Below, in pieces: positions 1-6,608 of a stretch of 7,472 nucleotides of DNA. Source of the stretch: Deltaproteobacteria bacterium (GTDB lineage: Bacteria > Desulfobacterota > Desulfobulbia > Desulfobulbales > UBA5123). The notes beneath the pieces are model-generated. The model made no database searches, had not been told where the DNA came from, and saw nothing but the letters and a program-made list of their open reading frames with translations. The position numbers were made by a program, and so were the translations under genes. Location: positions 1 through 7,472 of the forward strand of contig JAJYKH010000126.1 of NCBI GenBank assembly GCA_021788685.1, read 5' to 3'. The stretch's first letter is position 1. Each line of letters begins with the position of its first letter.

Positions 1-1
1 C

Positions 2-400
2 CTGGATACCGGCCTGAACGTGGTGGACGTGGACGACGTGGCGGCCGGGCACCTGGCGGCCGCGGACCAAGGCCGGCCCGGGCGGCGGTACATCCTGGGC
101 AACCGCAACATGACCCTCAAGGAGATTCTCGCGGAGCTGGCGGCGATCACCGGCCGGAAACCGCCCTCGATCCGCCTGCCCTACCTTCCGGTGCTCGGGC
201 TCGCCTACCTGGATGCGGCCCTCGCCTCCCTCCTGCCCGGGCGGGAGCCCCGCATCCCTCCGGCAGGGGTGCGGATGGCCCGCAGGAAAATGTTCGTCGA
301 TTGCGCGCGGGCGGTGAACGAGCTGGGCCTGCCCCAGCGGCCGCCCCGGGAGGCCCTGGCGAGGGCGGTGCATTGGTTCCGGAACCACGGTTACGCATGA
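2..400 (+). CDS. hpnA: HpnA, hopanoid-associated NAD-dependent sugar epimerase/reductase-like protein (3' end only)
   Basis: This is the C-terminal part, about 132 residues, of an extended short-chain dehydrogenase/reductase; the open frame enters from the left edge, so the true start lies upstream. The remaining sequence reads LNVVDVDDVAAGHLAAADQG, then a YILGNRNMTLKEIL block and an ITGRKPPSIRLP block. This succession is typical of the C-terminal half of HpnA and dihydroflavonol-4-reductase-like proteins, where it forms part of the substrate-binding region. The Rossmann NAD(P) motif and the YxxxK catalytic pair would lie before the window and cannot be checked. HpnA is found in many hopanoid clusters, but its reaction is not established. 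The TGA stop is 15 bases before hpnN, suggesting co-transcription. A generic SDR epimerase is the alternative, but the neighbours favour HpnA. Confidence 0.85.
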   Translation: MDTGLNVVDVDDVAAGHLAAADQGRPGRRYILGNRNMTLKEILAELAAITGRKPPSIRLPYLPVLGLAYLDAALASLLPGREPRIPPAGVRMARRKMFVDCARAVNELGLPQRPPREALARAVHWFRNHGYA

Positions 401-401
401 T

Positions 402-410
402 AAGGAGAGG
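402..410 (+). promoter_or_regulatory. Ribosome binding site of hpnN, deciding a TTG start
   Basis: AAGGAGAGG lies just after the hpnA stop. Its AGGAG core (403-407) ends 8 bases before the TTG at 416. The next in-frame ATG of hpnN is codon 31, inside the first membrane segment, so this site is the main support for the TTG start. Confidence 0.75.
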
Positions 411-415
411 GGAAG

Positions 416-3037
416 TTGAAGTGCATCCGTGAAAACGTTTCGTGCCTGCCCGGCTGGTGGCTCGATTTCGTCCTCCGCCGGCCGCTCCTCGTCCTGGTGG
501 TCGCCATGCTCGCCACGGCCGGACTGCTCCGGTTCACCATGGCCAACTTCCAGGTCAATACCGATCTCTCGGAAATGATCTCGCCCGACCTGCCCTTCCG
601 CAAGGCCGAGCGTGCCTTCCAGAAGGCCTTTCCCAACCTGCGGGACCAGTTGGCGCTGGTCGTCGAGGCCCCCACCCCGGAGATCGCCCGCTACGGGCAG
701 GACGTGCTGGCCCGGCGCCTGGCCGCGACGAAAGGGCTGTTCCGCTCCATCTACACCCCGGGGGGCGGCGACTTCTTCGCGAGAAACGGCCTCCTCTACC
801 TGCCGGTCGCGGACCTGCAGGGCCTCTCCGACAACTTGGCGGAAATGCAGCCGTTCCTCGGCATGCTTCCCGCCAAGCTCACCCCGGAATCCTTCTTTTC
901 CATGCTGGGGGGGCTCATCGACAAAGGCGGCGACCAGGTCCTGGCGAACCGCCGGTTCCTGTCCCTCTTTTCCACCCTCGCGTCTGCCATGGACAACGCC
1001 GCCGCGGGCCGGCTCCAGGAGGTCTCCTGGGAAGGGGTCATGCTGGGCCAGAAGACCGGCCGCGGGCCGGCTCGGGAGTTCATCACCCTGCAGCCGGTGC
1101 TCGACTACACCTCCTTGTATCCGGCCCACAAGGCGATCGACGCCATCCAGCAGCTTGCGGCCGGGATGGAGAGCGAGCCCGGCCTCGCCGGCGTGCGGGT
1201 CCGGCTGACCGGCGATCTCGCCCTCCAGCAGGCGGACATGGAAAGCGTCGAGAACGGCACGGTGCTGGCCGCGGTGATCTCCATGACCCTGGTAACCCTG
1301 CTCCTGATCATGGGCCTGCACTCCGGGCTGCTGACGGCCGCCAGCCTGCTCACCCTGGCCCTGGGACTGATCTGGACCATGGGATTCGCCATCGGGGCCA
1401 TCGGCAGCCTCAACCTGATCTCCGTCACCTTCGTGGTGCTCTTCATCGGCTTGGGGGTGGATTTCAGCATTCAGATCTGCCTGCGGTACCGCGAGCTGCT
1501 CGCCGAGGGGAAAGAGCGGACCGAAGCGGTCCGGCAGGCGGCGGCCGAGCTGTTCAACCCGCAGCTGGTGAGCGCCATCACCATCGCCATCGGCTTCTAC
1601 GCCTTCGTGCCCACCGCCTATGCCGGCGCTTCCGAGCTGGGGATCATTTCCGGGACCGGCATCGTCCTCTTCCTGCTCGCCAACCATGCGGTGCTTCCCG
1701 CCCTGCTCTGTTTGCTGCCGGTGCGGAAGCCGGCAGCCACCCGCGGCCATGGCATTCCCTTCGACAACCTGCCCCGCCGGCATGGCCGGAAGATCCTGCT
1801 GGTGGCCGGGCTGCTGGCGATCGCCTCCCTGTTTCTGCTGCCCCGGGTCAGGTTCGATTACAACCCGCTCGACCTGTCCAATCCCAAGGCCGAGGCGGTA
1901 GAGGTCGCCAAGGAGCTGTTCACCACCGGCCAGACCTCGCCCTGGACCAGCAGCATCATCAGAAAGGGGCTGGGACCGGCCGAGGAGACCGCCTCCCGGC
2001 TGAGCCGGCTCCCCGAGGTGGACATGGCGCTCACCATTGCCAGCTACGTGCCCGAGCAGCAGAAGGAAAAGCTCGCCATCATCCAGGATACCGCCCTGTT
2101 CATGCCTCCCTTGCCGGGCCCGCCCGACCTGCGCTCCCTCGAGGTCGAGCCGGGCTACCGGGGGCTGGCCGCCCTCAACCGCGCCCTGGCACGGCAGGAG
2201 CAGGCCGCCAACCGGCCGCTGCCGCCGGAGGCCCGCGCGCTGGCCGCCGCCGGCGACCGCCTGGGGAAACTCCAGGGCAGCCGCCGGGCCGAGGCCATGG
2301 ACCTCCTCGACCGGGGGCTCCTCTTCAACCTGGGGCTCGCCCTTTCCCACCTCCAGGGCTTGCTCCAGCCCCAGCCCGTCACCCTGGCCGACTTGCCTCC
2401 CGAGTTGAAGGCCCAGTATGTCTCTCCACAGGGGTTCTACCGGATCGAGGTGTTCCCGCGCCAGAACCTCACCCGGATCCGGAATCTGGAAAATTTCGTC
2501 CACGCCATCCGAACCGTCGCCCCGGATGCCACCGATTCGCCGGTGGCCATTCTGGAGACCGGCAACGCCATCTTCAGCTCCTTCGAACGGGCGGCCGCCT
2601 ACGCCCTCGGCTTGATTACGGTGCTTCTTCTGCTCCTGCTGTGGAGCCCCGCCGAGACCGCCCTCACCCTCCTCCCGCTCCTGCTGGCAATCCTTTACAC
2701 CATGGCCGCCTCGGTCCTGTTTTCCGTCCCGTTCAACTATGCGAACGTCATCGCCATCCCCTTGCTGATCGGCGGCGGGGTCGAATACGGCATTCTCCTC
2801 ATTTTCCGTTTCCGGAGCGCCCGGCCCGGCGACCGCCATCTGCTCGAAACCAGCACCGCCCGCTCAGTGCTGTTCAGTGCCCTGGCGGCGATGGTGGGCT
2901 TCGCCAGCCTCGCCCTGTCCAGCCATCGGGGCACCGCCAGCATGGGCATCCTCCTGTCCGTCTGCACCTCGCTCATGATCATCTGCAACCTGACCATTCT
3001 CCCTGCGATCCTGAACTATTACAGGAGGGGAAAATAA
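416..3037 (+). CDS. hpnN: HpnN, RND/MMPL-family hopanoid transporter
   Basis: This 873-residue inner-membrane protein has the two-fold repeated layout of RND transporters. Membrane segment 1 is at about residues 23-42, followed by a large periplasmic loop to about 280 and five membrane segments at about 282-437. Segment 7 is at about 459-476, followed by a second periplasmic region to about 728 and five more segments to about 870. The N-terminal block VNTDLSEMISPDLPFRKAE (from residue 47) is typical of HpnN. The matching central helices carry GLGVDFS (345-351) and GGGVEYG (786-792), the places where RND proteins put proton-relay acidic residues; the second is Glu rather than Asp. In Rhodopseudomonas palustris HpnN is needed to move hopanoids to the outer membrane, and a Burkholderia HpnN structure fits that role. 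The TTG start is supported by the ribosome binding site. It is probably in one operon with hpnA. Confidence 0.93.
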   Translation: MKCIRENVSCLPGWWLDFVLRRPLLVLVVAMLATAGLLRFTMANFQVNTDLSEMISPDLPFRKAERAFQKAFPNLRDQLALVVEAPTPEIARYGQDVLARRLAATKGLFRSIYTPGGGDFFARNGLLYLPVADLQGLSDNLAEMQPFLGMLPAKLTPESFFSMLGGLIDKGGDQVLANRRFLSLFSTLASAMDNAAAGRLQEVSWEGVMLGQKTGRGPAREFITLQPVLDYTSLYPAHKAIDAIQQLAAGMESEPGLAGVRVRLTGDLALQQADMESVENGTVLAAVISMTLVTLLLIMGLHSGLLTAASLLTLALGLIWTMGFAIGAIGSLNLISVTFVVLFIGLGVDFSIQICLRYRELLAEGKERTEAVRQAAAELFNPQLVSAITIAIGFYAFVPTAYAGASELGIISGTGIVLFLLANHAVLPALLCLLPVRKPAATRGHGIPFDNLPRRHGRKILLVAGLLAIASLFLLPRVRFDYNPLDLSNPKAEAVEVAKELFTTGQTSPWTSSIIRKGLGPAEETASRLSRLPEVDMALTIASYVPEQQKEKLAIIQDTALFMPPLPGPPDLRSLEVEPGYRGLAALNRALARQEQAANRPLPPEARALAAAGDRLGKLQGSRRAEAMDLLDRGLLFNLGLALSHLQGLLQPQPVTLADLPPELKAQYVSPQGFYRIEVFPRQNLTRIRNLENFVHAIRTVAPDATDSPVAILETGNAIFSSFERAAAYALGLITVLLLLLLWSPAETALTLLPLLLAILYTMAASVLFSVPFNYANVIAIPLLIGGGVEYGILLIFRFRSARPGDRHLLETSTARSVLFSALAAMVGFASLALSSHRGTASMGILLSVCTSLMIICNLTILPAILNYYRRGK

Positions 3038-3088
3038 GGCGCGGGCGAAGGAGGCCCGGTGATTTCCGCTGTCATTTCCCACCACGTT

Positions 3089-3116
3089 TTGCTACCGTGT
3101 CTGTAGGGTCTAGATT
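3089..3116 (+). promoter_or_regulatory. Possible weak sigma-70-type promoter before the DUF116 gene
   Basis: In the 123-base gap after hpnN, TTGCTA (3089-3094) and TAGATT (3111-3116) stand 16 bases apart. Each matches 4 of 6 consensus bases. The gap is locally less GC-rich than the genes around it and has no convincing terminator. It could give the DUF116-hpnH part its own start of transcription, but a match of this quality can occur by chance. Confidence 0.25.
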
Positions 3117-3160
3117 CGGCCCCCATGACCTCACTCTCAACTCCAGCTTTTTAAGGAAAA

Positions 3161-4057
3161 ATGGACGACTCCCGCCTGTCTGGCCGCAGCCCCCTCGAAA
3201 CGGGGCACGAAGAAAGGTCCGGCCGCGCCAAGAAGCGCCTCTTCATCGGCCTCACCCTGGGCACCTGCGGACTCCTCTGCCTCCTGCTGGTCCTGATGTG
3301 GGTGGTGCCTTATATCGGGCTCACCGCGATCCATCCCGCCCTTCCGGCCGTCCTGGGTGTCCTCGTCGCGACCGCCATATTGTTCGTGATCTGGGCCTCC
3401 CTCGGGCTGGTCCTCAACATCGCCGCCGGCCGCAGCCTGCCCTTTTTCGGCCGGATGCGGGGAGTGACCGTCACCCTCTTTCTGCCCCTCATGACCCTTC
3501 TCGGCCGGGCCCTGGGCATTTCCAAGGACCGCATCCGCTCGTCCTTCATCAAGGTCAACAACGAGCTGGTCGCCGCCAAGCATGGGCGCTACGCGCCTCA
3601 CGAGCTGCTCCTGCTCATGCCCCACTGCCTCCAGAGGAGCGCCTGCCCCATCCGGCTGACCTACGACATCACCAACTGCAAGCGGTGCGGCAAATGCCCG
3701 ATCACCGGCCTTCTCGACTTGAGCGAGAAATACGGCATCCACCTGGCCATCGCCACCGGCGGCACCATCGCCCGGCGGATCGTGGTCCAGAAGCGGCCCA
3801 GGCTGATCCTGGCCGTGGCCTGCGAACGGGACCTCGCGAGCGGCATCCAGGACACCTACCCCTTGCCGGTCTTCGGGATTCTGAACGAAAGGCCGTTCGG
3901 CCCCTGTTACAACACCAAGGTACCGCTCGACCATCTCGAAGAGGCGGTCCGCAGGTTTCTCGATCCTCGTTACGAACCGGCCGGCTTGCCGGCGGACGCC
4001 AGGAAACCGATGCCGCGGCCGGAATCAGGGGGAGACCGGCGAATCGCCTGCAACTGA
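3161..4057 (+). CDS. DUF116-family membrane protein with cysteine-rich, probably iron-sulfur domain
   Basis: This is a 298-residue protein of unknown function. After a short charged N-terminus come two membrane segments (about 27-49 and 62-87). A soluble domain follows that resembles the DUF116 family, including the SSFIKVNNELV block near residue 127. Its cysteines are Cys156 and Cys162 (HCLQRSACP), then Cys173, Cys176 and Cys179 (CKRCGKCP), Cys221 (ACERD) and Cys249 (GPCYN). The CxxCxxC run next to other conserved-looking cysteines suggests a bound iron-sulfur cluster or other metal, which is inference. It has ATG at 3161 with AAGGA 3 bases before it, rather close. It lies between hpnN and hpnH on the same strand, so a role in hopanoid synthesis, perhaps electron delivery at the membrane, is plausible but unproven. 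The low-complexity tail after about residue 270 looks unconserved. Confidence 0.8.
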   Translation: MDDSRLSGRSPLETGHEERSGRAKKRLFIGLTLGTCGLLCLLLVLMWVVPYIGLTAIHPALPAVLGVLVATAILFVIWASLGLVLNIAAGRSLPFFGRMRGVTVTLFLPLMTLLGRALGISKDRIRSSFIKVNNELVAAKHGRYAPHELLLLMPHCLQRSACPIRLTYDITNCKRCGKCPITGLLDLSEKYGIHLAIATGGTIARRIVVQKRPRLILAVACERDLASGIQDTYPLPVFGILNERPFGPCYNTKVPLDHLEEAVRRFLDPRYEPAGLPADARKPMPRPESGGDRRIACN

Positions 4058-4127
4058 GATCCATCCCCGCCGAAGGAAACGGGAATACGATCCGGCCCGG
4101 CTGACTGGGCCATTTCAAGGGAGAAAA

Positions 4128-5177
4128 ATGTCCATTCCGGCCATTCAGAAAGCCGTCATCGGGGCTTATATCGCCAAGAAGCTCTCCAGGGGCGAGCGCT
4201 TCCCCCTGGTCCTCATGCTCGAGCCGCTCTTCCGCTGCAACCTGAGGTGCACCGGGTGCGGCAAGACCGCCCATCCCCGGGAGGTGCTGCAACAACAGCT
4301 CGGGGTGGCGGAGTGCGTCGAGGCGGCCGAGGAATGCGGCGCGCCGGTGGTGTCGATTCCCGGAGGCGAGCCCCTGCTCCACCCGGACATCCACGAGATC
4401 GCCCGTGAGCTGATCGCCCGCAAAAAATTCGTCTACCTGTGCACCAACGGCCTCCTGGTCGATCAGCGGCTCGACGACTTCACCCCCTCGCCCTACCTGA
4501 CGTTCAATATCCACATCGACGGGCTGGCGGAGAAGCACGACCGGCTGGTCAGCCGCCCGGGCACCTTCGCCCAGGCGGTCGCCGCCGTGGAGAAGCTGCT
4601 CGCCCGGGGCTTCCGGGTCACCACCAACACCACCATCTTCCAGGGGGAGACCCCGGAAAACGCCGCCCGGCTGTTCGACACCCTGACCGGCCTCGGGGTG
4701 GAGGGGATGACGGTTTCTCCCGGCTTCAGCTACGAAAAAGCCGCCGGCCAGGACCAGTTCCTGGGCAGGCAGACCACCCAGCGCCTCTTCCGGGAAATCC
4801 TGGCGCTCGGGAAAAACCGCCCCTGGCGGTTCAACCACTCCGGCCTCTACCTCTCTTTCCTGGCCGGGGAGCAGGACTACGCCTGCACCCCCTGGGGCAA
4901 CCCGACCCGCAACATCTTCGGCTGGCAGAAACCGTGCTATTTGCTGGACGACGGGTATGCCGGGAGCTTCGAGGCGCTGATGGCCACGACCGACTGGGAC
5001 CGGTACGGCCGGGGCCGGGACCCCCGCTGCGCCGATTGCATGGTCCACTGCGGCTTCGAGCCGACCGCGGTGATCGAGACCGTCAAGCACCCGCTCAGAA
5101 GCATGGCTGCCATGTGGCGGCCGAGGAAGGTGTCAGCCGTCAATGGCCAGCTGTCGGCGGGCGACGACCGGGGGTGA
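4128..5177 (+). CDS. hpnH: HpnH, radical SAM adenosylhopane synthase
   Basis: HpnH joins the 5'-deoxyadenosyl radical from SAM to a hopene (diploptene) to form adenosylhopane, the first step of hopanoid side-chain building. The 349-residue product has the radical SAM cluster motif CxxxCxxC at Cys37, Cys41 and Cys44 (FRCNLRCTGCGK) and the SAM-binding GGEP at 79-82. The C-terminal region (DUF3463-like) contains KPCYLLDDGYAGSFEALM, TTDWDRYG and CADCMVHCGFEPTAV. It carries four further cysteines, Cys270, Cys301, Cys304 and Cys308, a pattern usual for HpnH. Length and block order match the family. ATG at 4128 follows AAGGGAG at 4117-4123. It is preceded by the DUF116 gene after 70 bases and followed by a 261-base gap. 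It probably acts at the cytosolic face of the membrane, where its lipid substrate lies. Confidence 0.95.
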   Translation: MSIPAIQKAVIGAYIAKKLSRGERFPLVLMLEPLFRCNLRCTGCGKTAHPREVLQQQLGVAECVEAAEECGAPVVSIPGGEPLLHPDIHEIARELIARKKFVYLCTNGLLVDQRLDDFTPSPYLTFNIHIDGLAEKHDRLVSRPGTFAQAVAAVEKLLARGFRVTTNTTIFQGETPENAARLFDTLTGLGVEGMTVSPGFSYEKAAGQDQFLGRQTTQRLFREILALGKNRPWRFNHSGLYLSFLAGEQDYACTPWGNPTRNIFGWQKPCYLLDDGYAGSFEALMATTDWDRYGRGRDPRCADCMVHCGFEPTAVIETVKHPLRSMAAMWRPRKVSAVNGQLSAGDDRG

Positions 5178-5243
5178 AGAGACACGGCTGTTTGTGACGG
5201 GACCCTAACCCCTGTCGTGAGCATTGACAGATTCGCAAAAAGT
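5178..5243. other. Left part of the hpnH-hpnI gap
   Basis: These 66 bases contain no open frame and no clear rho-independent terminator (no hairpin followed by a T run). They include TTGACA at 5224-5229, a perfect -35-type hexamer. No -10-like hexamer stands 16-18 bases further on, because the GC-rich repeat element begins there. Confidence 0.4.
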
Positions 5244-5381
5244 CGTCACCCCGGCGTAGGCCGGGGTCCAGTGCCATTCTAACCTACTGAAAAACACTGG
5301 ATGACTCGCTGCGCTCGCCCTGCGGGCCGCCCCTTCGGGCGTTCAAGCGCAAGCGCTTGTCCGGCCTGCGCCGGAATGACG
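5244..5381. repeat. Structured inverted-repeat element (MITE- or REP-pair-like)
   Basis: The outer arms 5244-5264 and 5361-5381 are inverted repeats matching at 18 of 21 positions, beginning CGTCA and ending TGACG. Each arm folds on itself: 5248-5255 pairs with 5260-5267 (8 bp, loop GTAG), and 5360-5365 pairs with 5370-5375 (6 bp, loop CTGC). Inner repeats TCCAGTG (5267-5273) and CACTGGA (5295-5301) also pair. The core (CGTCA, two variable bases, CCGGCG, one base, AGGCCGG, then TCCAGTG) resembles the dispersed palindromic repeats seen between genes in many Proteobacteria. No transposase and no clear target duplication are seen, so a non-autonomous mobile element is inferred. It could also affect RNA folding between hpnH and hpnI. 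Confidence 0.7.
5303..5360. repeat. Hairpin-rich insert inside the right arm of the repeat element
   Basis: Compared with the left arm, where AGGCCGG is followed after two bases by TCCAGTG, the right arm has these 58 extra bases between the equivalent blocks. The insert forms its own small hairpins: 5328-5332 with 5337-5341 (loop CTTC) and CAAGCG 5344-5349 with CGCTTG 5354-5359 (loop CAAG). It looks like a second small element nested in the first, or a longer variant of the arm. Confidence 0.45.
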
Positions 5382-5438
5382 GAAACGATTTCGGCGACTG
5401 TTTCGCTGATAGCTGCCAGCTCCAAACGAGCCTTTTCC

Positions 5439-6608
5439 ATGGAATTTTCAGTGACCTCGGTTTTCCGTACCCTCCTGACGGCCATGGCCGCCGGGGCCGA
5501 CCTGTACCTGCTCCTCGCGGTCGCCAGGGTGGCGGCGTTTCGTTTTCGGCGCCCCCCTCCGGCCGGCATTGCCGATCAGCCGCCGGTCACCATTCTGAAA
5601 CCGGTCTGCGGCCTCGATCATGGCCTTTACGATAACCTGAGCAGCTTCTGCCGGCAGGACTACCCCGCCTTCCAGGTGGTATTCGGCAGCCGCGACCCCG
5701 GTGACCCCGCGGTGGCGGTGGTCCGGCGGGTCATCCGGGACTTCCCGGGCTGCGACGCCGCCCTGGTGATCGATGGCCGGATCGGCGGCCGGAACCTCAA
5801 GGTCGCCAACCTGGCCAACATGCTGCCCGCGGCCAAATACGACCTCCTGGTGATCGCCGACAGCGACATGCGGGTGGCCCAATCCTACCTCACAACCCTG
5901 GCCGCCTCGTTTGCCGATCCCCGCGTGGGCGCGGTCACCTGCCTCTACCGGGGCACCCCGGCGGGCGGCCTGGCCTCCCGGCTGGGCGCCCTGTTCATCA
6001 ACGACTGGTTCCTGCCCTCGGTGCTGGCCGCCCTTGCCCTGCAGAAGTTGAGGTTCTGCTTCGGGGCCACCATGGCGGTCCGACGGGAGGCCCTGGCGGC
6101 CATCGGGGGATTTGCGGCCCTGGCCGATTACCTGGCCGACGACTACGAGCTGGGAAACCAGGTTTCCCGGCAGGGGCACCGGGTCGCGCTTTCCCCCTAC
6201 GTGGTCGAGGACATCGTCTCCGAACGGGGCTTCCGGGCGCTCCTCGCCCACGAGGTGCGGTGGGCGCGCACCATCCGGACCTGCCGGCCCGCAGGCTACG
6301 CTTTTTCGCCGCTGGCGAACAATGCCCTGTCGCTCGCGGCCCTGAACCTCCTGCTTTCACCCTCCGGCCTCCTCGGGCCGGTCCTGGCGATCCTTGCCGC
6401 CGCCCTCCGGCTCGCCCTGCACTTCACCGTGCGGGCGGCCATCCGCCCGGCCGGTCCCGCCAGGCCCTGGCTGCTGCCCCTGCGCGATCTTCTCTGTCTC
6501 GCGGTCTGGGCCGGCAGCTTCCTGGGGCGGGGCGTCACCTGGAGGGAGAACCGCTTTGCCGTGGCCGCCGATGGCCGTCTTCAGCTCAAAAGGGAATCCG
6601 ACCGATGA
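5439..6608 (+). CDS. hpnI: HpnI, hopanoid glycosyltransferase (ceramide-glucosyltransferase-like, GT2/GT21 type)
   Basis: HpnI transfers N-acetylglucosamine to bacteriohopanetetrol, as shown in Burkholderia. The 389-residue product has an N-terminal membrane segment (about 10-32), then VTILKPVCGLD and NLSSFCRQDYP at the start of the glycosyltransferase fold. The metal/nucleotide-binding site is Asp141-Ser-Asp143 (VIADSDMRV), an FCFGATMAVRREAL block follows, then the acidic pair Asp234-Asp235 (LADDYELG). HEVRWARTIR (from His271) is the family's xxRW motif. C-terminal membrane segments follow. The frame is open back to an ATG at 5301, but that part lies in the repeat element and reads as unconserved sequence; starting at 5439 restores the usual length. 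No strong ribosome binding site precedes 5439, and GTG at 5451 is the alternative. It overlaps hpnJ by 4 bases. Confidence 0.9.
   Translation: MEFSVTSVFRTLLTAMAAGADLYLLLAVARVAAFRFRRPPPAGIADQPPVTILKPVCGLDHGLYDNLSSFCRQDYPAFQVVFGSRDPGDPAVAVVRRVIRDFPGCDAALVIDGRIGGRNLKVANLANMLPAAKYDLLVIADSDMRVAQSYLTTLAASFADPRVGAVTCLYRGTPAGGLASRLGALFINDWFLPSVLAALALQKLRFCFGATMAVRREALAAIGGFAALADYLADDYELGNQVSRQGHRVALSPYVVEDIVSERGFRALLAHEVRWARTIRTCRPAGYAFSPLANNALSLAALNLLLSPSGLLGPVLAILAAALRLALHFTVRAAIRPAGPARPWLLPLRDLLCLAVWAGSFLGRGVTWRENRFAVAADGRLQLKRESDR
6588..6596 (+). promoter_or_regulatory. Ribosome binding site of hpnJ inside the end of hpnI
   Basis: AAAAGGGAA ends 8 bases before the hpnJ ATG at 6605. Together with the ATGA stop/start overlap (6605-6608), it supports this start and suggests translational coupling of hpnI and hpnJ. 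Confidence 0.6.

Noticed and set aside
442..4104. An open + strand frame of 1220 codons running across hpnN, the following gap and the DUF116 gene.
   Set aside because: It is out of frame with two well-recognised genes, and its translation is rich in Arg, Pro, Gly and His with no membrane or domain pattern. High GC with G/C third positions keeps stops rare in this frame.
4094..4111. Hairpin GGCCC...GGGCC in the gap before hpnH, considered as a terminator.
   Set aside because: The stem is only 5-6 bp with no T run after it, and it lies just before the hpnH ribosome binding site. A chance GC-rich pairing is more likely.
3702..5090. A 462-codon open frame on the - strand across the DUF116 gene and hpnH.
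   Set aside because: It is antisense to two recognised genes, with low-complexity Gly/Ala/Val/Glu/Arg-rich sequence, as expected for the mirror frame of GC-rich genes.
5248..5267. The 8-bp hairpin after hpnH, considered as a rho-independent terminator.
   Set aside because: No T tract follows, and the same sequence recurs inverted at 5361-5381, so it is better explained as an arm of the repeat element.
5244..5381. Paired repeats considered as the start of a CRISPR array.
   Set aside because: There are only two copies, in inverted orientation and unequal in layout, with no regular spacers.
5448..6251. A 267-codon open frame on the - strand inside hpnI; similar ones at 3137-3934 and 6581-7267.
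   Set aside because: All lie opposite recognised genes and show the same biased composition without motifs. I treat them as shadows of the real coding strand.
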